64,000 nucleotides of DNA, from NCBI GenBank assembly GCA_028287395.1, contig JAQBPR010000190.1, forward strand, positions 1 through 64,000, in the 5' to 3' direction. The position numbers were made by a program, and so were the translations under genes. The notes below the pieces were generated by a model. That model had not been told where the DNA came from. It saw nothing but the letters and a program-made list of their open reading frames with translations, and did no database searches. Origin of the DNA: Bacilli bacterium. GTDB lineage: Bacteria; Bacillota; Bacilli; Paenibacillales; NBRC-103111. Numbering within the stretch: the stretch's first letter is position 1; each line of letters opens with the position of its first letter. Of the stretch, positions 61,179 through 64,000 are shown piece by piece.

Positions 61179-61194
61179 TGTCTGCCATCAGACA
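61179..61194. promoter_or_regulatory. Operator-like palindrome upstream of the TRAP genes
   Basis: TGTCTG-CCAT-CAGACA, perfect six-base arms. Its half-site TCAGACA is shared with 56928-56943 and 57004-57018, suggesting one regulator for both units. Confidence 0.5.
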
Positions 61195-61202
61195 TAGATT
61201 GT

Positions 61203-61255
61203 TCTAAATAAGACCCTATAAGTAAAAATATAGAGTTTCAATATACTTATTTAGA
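61203..61255 (-). terminator. Inverted repeat after the second sugar ABC operon
   Basis: Ten-base arms TCTAAATAAG (61203-61212) and CTTATTTAGA (61246-61255) with a long A/T-rich middle. It may end the ABC operon 34 bp downstream of its stop, though no T run follows. Confidence 0.35.
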
Positions 61256-61288
61256 TTGTGTCTACGCGCTTTCCAGCATGTTTTCAGC

Positions 61289-62101
61289 TTATTTCATACC
61301 ACTTGTTGTTTCAGTTCTGACAATGTATTTTTGGAAAATAAAATAAATAATTATTACAGGTAATACAATTAGGACAGCTCCTGCCATGAACATGTTTTTG
61401 TCCGTTTCATATTGCCCTACTGAAATAGCGATTCCGACCACTAGTGTATATAATTTCGAACTGTTAATGGCAATAAGCGGCCATAAAAACATATTCCATT
61501 TCCACGTGAATGAAAAGATTGCCAATGTAATCAAACTTGACCGAGCCATAGGAAGAAAGATGTACAAAAAGGTCTTTAAACGGTTGCAGCCGTCTATTAG
61601 TGCTGCCTCTTCCATCTCTTGAGGAATGTTTTTGAAAAATTGGGTCAACAAAAATACCCCAAAGACACTCTCATTGACTGGTATAGCCACAGACCAAAAT
61701 GTATTCAATAGTTTTAATTTATCCATGATGATGTATAAAGGCACAATGTAAACAGCTAAAGGCAGCATCAATGTAGATATTATTAAACGGTATAACACAT
61801 TTTTTCCGCGAAACGGTAACCGGGCAAATGCATAACCAGCAAGTGAACAAATTACCAAATTGATAATAGTGCCCAGTAAAGCAATATAAAGACTATTAAA
61901 CAGCCAATTAATCGCTGGTATCGCTTGAAACAATTTCTTCCATGCTGAAAGTGTCGGTTGTCTCGGGATAAGAAGTAATGGATGTGAATACACTTCCGTT
62001 ATGTTTTTCAGAGAAATGGACAGTGCATAAAGAATTGGCAATAAAATAATTATGGACAAACCAGTTAGAAAAATATAAGACGGAACCTTTTTAAGTTTCA
62101 C
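61289..62101 (-). CDS. Carbohydrate ABC transporter permease (MalG-like)
   Basis: 270 residues from GTG 62101, which has AAGGAG six bases upstream; ATG 62119 is the alternative. Six membrane helices; EAA loop EEAALIDGCNRLKTFLYIFLPMARSSLITL (about 183-212). C-terminal FQKYIVR is typical of the family. It overlaps or abuts its partner permease gene. ATPase not encoded here. Confidence 0.9.
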   Translation of the reverse strand: MKLKKVPSYIFLTGLSIIILLPILYALSISLKNITEVYSHPLLLIPRQPTLSAWKKLFQAIPAINWLFNSLYIALLGTIINLVICSLAGYAFARLPFRGKNVLYRLIISTLMLPLAVYIVPLYIIMDKLKLLNTFWSVAIPVNESVFGVFLLTQFFKNIPQEMEEAALIDGCNRLKTFLYIFLPMARSSLITLAIFSFTWKWNMFLWPLIAINSSKLYTLVVGIAISVGQYETDKNMFMAGAVLIVLPVIIIYFIFQKYIVRTETTSGMK

Positions 62102-62111
62102 TGAAATCTCC

Positions 62112-63014
62112 TTAATCATATCTCACTTCCTTGATCAGTTTGAAGGGAAGCGTCGCTATTATAAAAGTAACAATTAACATTAAAAATCCCATGGCAGATG
62201 CATAGCCCAAATTTTGATCCCTAAATGCACTTTGATATATATATAAATCCATCGATATTGTGGAATAGGAAGGACCCCCCGCCCCCATGCCCATACCACT
62301 TCCTGTTAATGTCCAGACTAAGGGAAAAATTTGAAATGATAGAACAATCCCTGTCACAGCCACATAGACTAGAACATTGCTTAACAGGGGAAGCGTTATC
62401 GAAAAAAAACTACGAATTTTCCCCGCTCCATCAATGGTAGCAGCTTCATAATAGGAGGTAGGAATCTCCTGCAAGCCAGTATACAAAATACTCATAACAT
62501 ACCCCAAGTACACATATACCCATACGAACATTACTGCGATAATTGCTGTTGACATCTTTGTCAACAATCCCACATTCACCCATTCATTCCAGCCCATCAT
62601 TTTAAATATAACTCCAAAAACACCGGTTTTCGGTTGAAAAATGGAGGTGAAAATAAACCCGTGAACCGCCATTGGAATAATATAAGGCATAAAGAGGATT
62701 GTTCTGAACAATCTCTTTCCACGTTTAACTTGATGTATGGATAAAGCCGTTAGCATCGATATTACAAATAATGGAACTATGCCCAATACATAAATTAGCG
62801 TGTTTTTTAATGCTTTCAAGAAAATGGGATCGGAAATCGCCTTTATATAATTATCAAACCATGTAAACCTGATATCACCTAACAATGGGTATTCTGTAAA
62901 ACTCATGATTGCCCCACCGACCAAAGGCGTTAAATTAAATACTAAAAAAAATAAAAGAAAAGGTCCTAAAAATAAGATGAGCGTCCAGCCATTTTTCTTT
63001 TCCACTAGCTCCAC
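62112..63014 (-). CDS. Carbohydrate ABC transporter permease (MalF-like)
   Basis: 300 residues from GTG 63014; a second GTG three codons in (63005) has better ribosome-binding-site spacing. Six membrane helices, NLTPLVGGAIMSFTEYPLLG near the N-terminus, EAA loop YEAATIDGAGKIRSFFSITLPLLSNVLVYV (about 186-215). Pairs with the MalG-like permease downstream and the binding protein upstream. Confidence 0.92.
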   Translation of the reverse strand: MELVEKKNGWTLILFLGPFLLFFLVFNLTPLVGGAIMSFTEYPLLGDIRFTWFDNYIKAISDPIFLKALKNTLIYVLGIVPLFVISMLTALSIHQVKRGKRLFRTILFMPYIIPMAVHGFIFTSIFQPKTGVFGVIFKMMGWNEWVNVGLLTKMSTAIIAVMFVWVYVYLGYVMSILYTGLQEIPTSYYEAATIDGAGKIRSFFSITLPLLSNVLVYVAVTGIVLSFQIFPLVWTLTGSGMGMGAGGPSYSTISMDLYIYQSAFRDQNLGYASAMGFLMLIVTFIIATLPFKLIKEVRYD

Positions 63015-63051
63015 CTTCCAAAATAAAGGTTAAGGGTCCCTCCCTTAATTT

Positions 63052-64000
63052 TCATTTAAGTGATTCATTAATCCCTTTATCAATATTTCCCAACGCCTGA
63101 TCAATGGTCATAGTCTTGCTATAAACACCTTCAAGAGAAGGAACAATATACTTGTAGATCATTGTATCGCCTTTCTTATTATATGGGTTCATAAACAATT
63201 TACCTTTCATCATTTCCGCAGTTTTGGCAATTGGTTGCAATTTCGGGTTCTCAGCATATTTCTCACGTGCTTTCAATTGTGCTGGAACGTTACCTGAACC
63301 CATTCCCCACTTTGCTGCATTTTCCGTCGTCTCCACCCATTGGACAAATTCCATAGCTGCTTTTGTTTTTACTTCATCACTGCGAGTAAAAGCAAACACA
63401 TGCATATTAGCAAAAGCCGCGTAATCGCCCGAACCTAATTGAGGTACCATCGCGGTCTCGTATGGCGTTTTCGACTCTTCTAGTGCCGGAATCAGCCAAG
63501 ACCCGTGCAACAACATCGCCACCGATCCTTCGTTAAAGCGGGAAAAGGCTGTTTTCCAATCCATCACACCTTCTGGAACCACTTTCTTATCATCCTGTAG
63601 GCTGATTAAATATTGCAAAGTCTCTTTAGCTGCTTTCGAATTAAACTCACTTTTCGTTTGGTCACTGTTATACAAAGTACCACCGTTCTGTAGGAAGAAG
63701 CCCCAAAAGTCCCAAAAGGAATGAATTGCAGTTTGCTTAAATGCAAAACCTTTTACGGTATCACTAGTTAAGGCCTTAGCATCCTTTTCAAATTCTTCTT
63801 TTGTAATCGGTCGGTCTTTGGGCAATAGTTCCAAACCTGCTTTCTTAAATAAATCGGGACGGTAATAGAGAACATAAGGATGGGTATCCAGAGGGATTCC
63901 ATATTGTTTTCCATCAAAAAGTGTTTTCGACCATAGATTCTTATCGAAATCAGCCATATTGATATTACCCTTCACCAAATCATCAATCGGTTTGAACATT
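63052..64000 (-). CDS. Sugar ABC transporter substrate-binding protein, partial
   Basis: C-terminal ~315 residues; the start lies beyond the right edge. Family features: GKQYGIPLDTHPYVLYYRPDLFKKAGLELLP, FSRFNEGSVAMLLHGSWLIPALEESK and VEGVYSKT-like end (EGVYSKTMTIDQALGNIDKG). A periplasmic-type solute-binding protein of the MalE/UgpB group for sugars. First visible gene of the operon with the two permeases; 37 bp before MalF. Confidence 0.9.
   Translation of the reverse strand, partial: MFKPIDDLVKGNINMADFDKNLWSKTLFDGKQYGIPLDTHPYVLYYRPDLFKKAGLELLPKDRPITKEEFEKDAKALTSDTVKGFAFKQTAIHSFWDFWGFFLQNGGTLYNSDQTKSEFNSKAAKETLQYLISLQDDKKVVPEGVMDWKTAFSRFNEGSVAMLLHGSWLIPALEESKTPYETAMVPQLGSGDYAAFANMHVFAFTRSDEVKTKAAMEFVQWVETTENAAKWGMGSGNVPAQLKAREKYAENPKLQPIAKTAEMMKGKLFMNPYNKKGDTMIYKYIVPSLEGVYSKTMTIDQALGNIDKGINESLK

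Overview
The window looks like a chromosomal segment of a spore-forming, Gram-positive bacterium of the Paenibacillaceae type. Evidence: a small acid-soluble spore protein (sspI) beside a SpoU-type RNA methyltransferase, a YheC/YheD spore-coat ATP-grasp protein next to a CotSA-like glycosyltransferase, a complete LiaFSR/PspA envelope-stress module, YesM/YesN-type two-component control of a sugar ABC importer, strong AGGAGG ribosome-binding sites, T-tailed hairpin terminators and moderate base composition. No rRNA, tRNA, CRISPR array, complete insertion sequence, prophage or origin was recognised.

Layout. 1-6.5 kb: RNA methyltransferase, sspI, methionine aminopeptidase, a Gfo/Idh oxidoreductase plus ThuA-like pair, and an OmpR-type two-component system. 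6.5-8.4 kb: spore-coat type genes. 8.35-9.58 kb: a gene-poor stretch with a symmetric repeat array, a 226-nt element that folds into a closed multi-branched structure, a 29-residue YjcZ-like gene and hairpins. 9.6-15.5 kb: prfC, a cyclase-family hydrolase, zwf, an acetyltransferase and an orphan FliD-like protein. 15.6-20.3 kb: liaI-like/pspA/pspC/pspA followed by liaF-liaS-liaR. 20.5-26.9 kb: larE, moaA, a MOSC protein, a phosphatase, an HxlR regulator facing a broken pirin gene, and a DHA2 drug exporter with its divergent TetR regulator and twin operators. 27.1-33.8 kb: a YtcQ/LplBC-like sugar ABC transporter with YesMN control. 34.0-35.9 kb: a Fur-box-controlled lipoprotein, YcnI and a c-type cytochrome. 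36.0-37.3 kb: decayed genes (deleted SDR, truncated phnC) around a 155-bp palindromic repeat. 37.4-43 kb: a 1516-residue double P-type ATPase with DUF5132-like small membrane proteins. 43-49 kb: lactonase, an ABC-2 exporter with a third membrane-anchored subunit, and an OmpR-type two-component system divergent from a PepSY protein. 49-61 kb: a sugar-acid catabolic cluster (two DapA-family enzymes, DhaK, DhaL, aldehyde dehydrogenase, malic enzyme, Gfo/Idh; upstream a FAH-family protein and a fused TRAP transporter). 61.3-64 kb: a second sugar ABC transporter whose binding protein runs off the window.

How the parts work together. The catabolic cluster reads as import of an acidic sugar derivative by the TRAP system, cleavage or dehydration by DapA/FAH enzymes, oxidation of a semialdehyde (the dehydrogenase resembles alpha-ketoglutarate semialdehyde dehydrogenases), triose phosphorylation by DhaKL and withdrawal of malate to pyruvate by malic enzyme. 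Its promoter has a 23-bp palindrome across the -10 box and shares a TGTCTGAT/ATCAGACA half-site with the region upstream of the TRAP genes. The Lia/Psp region is a self-contained envelope-damage response with a candidate operator.

The most unusual items are the structured RNA-like element at 8746-8971 (its head recurs upstream of larE), a second dispersed palindromic repeat family (9465-9535 and 36829-36900), the fused dead-plus-active P-type ATPase, and at least four gene remnants (MarR tail, pirin tail, SDR with internal deletion, phnC head), which suggest ongoing gene loss.
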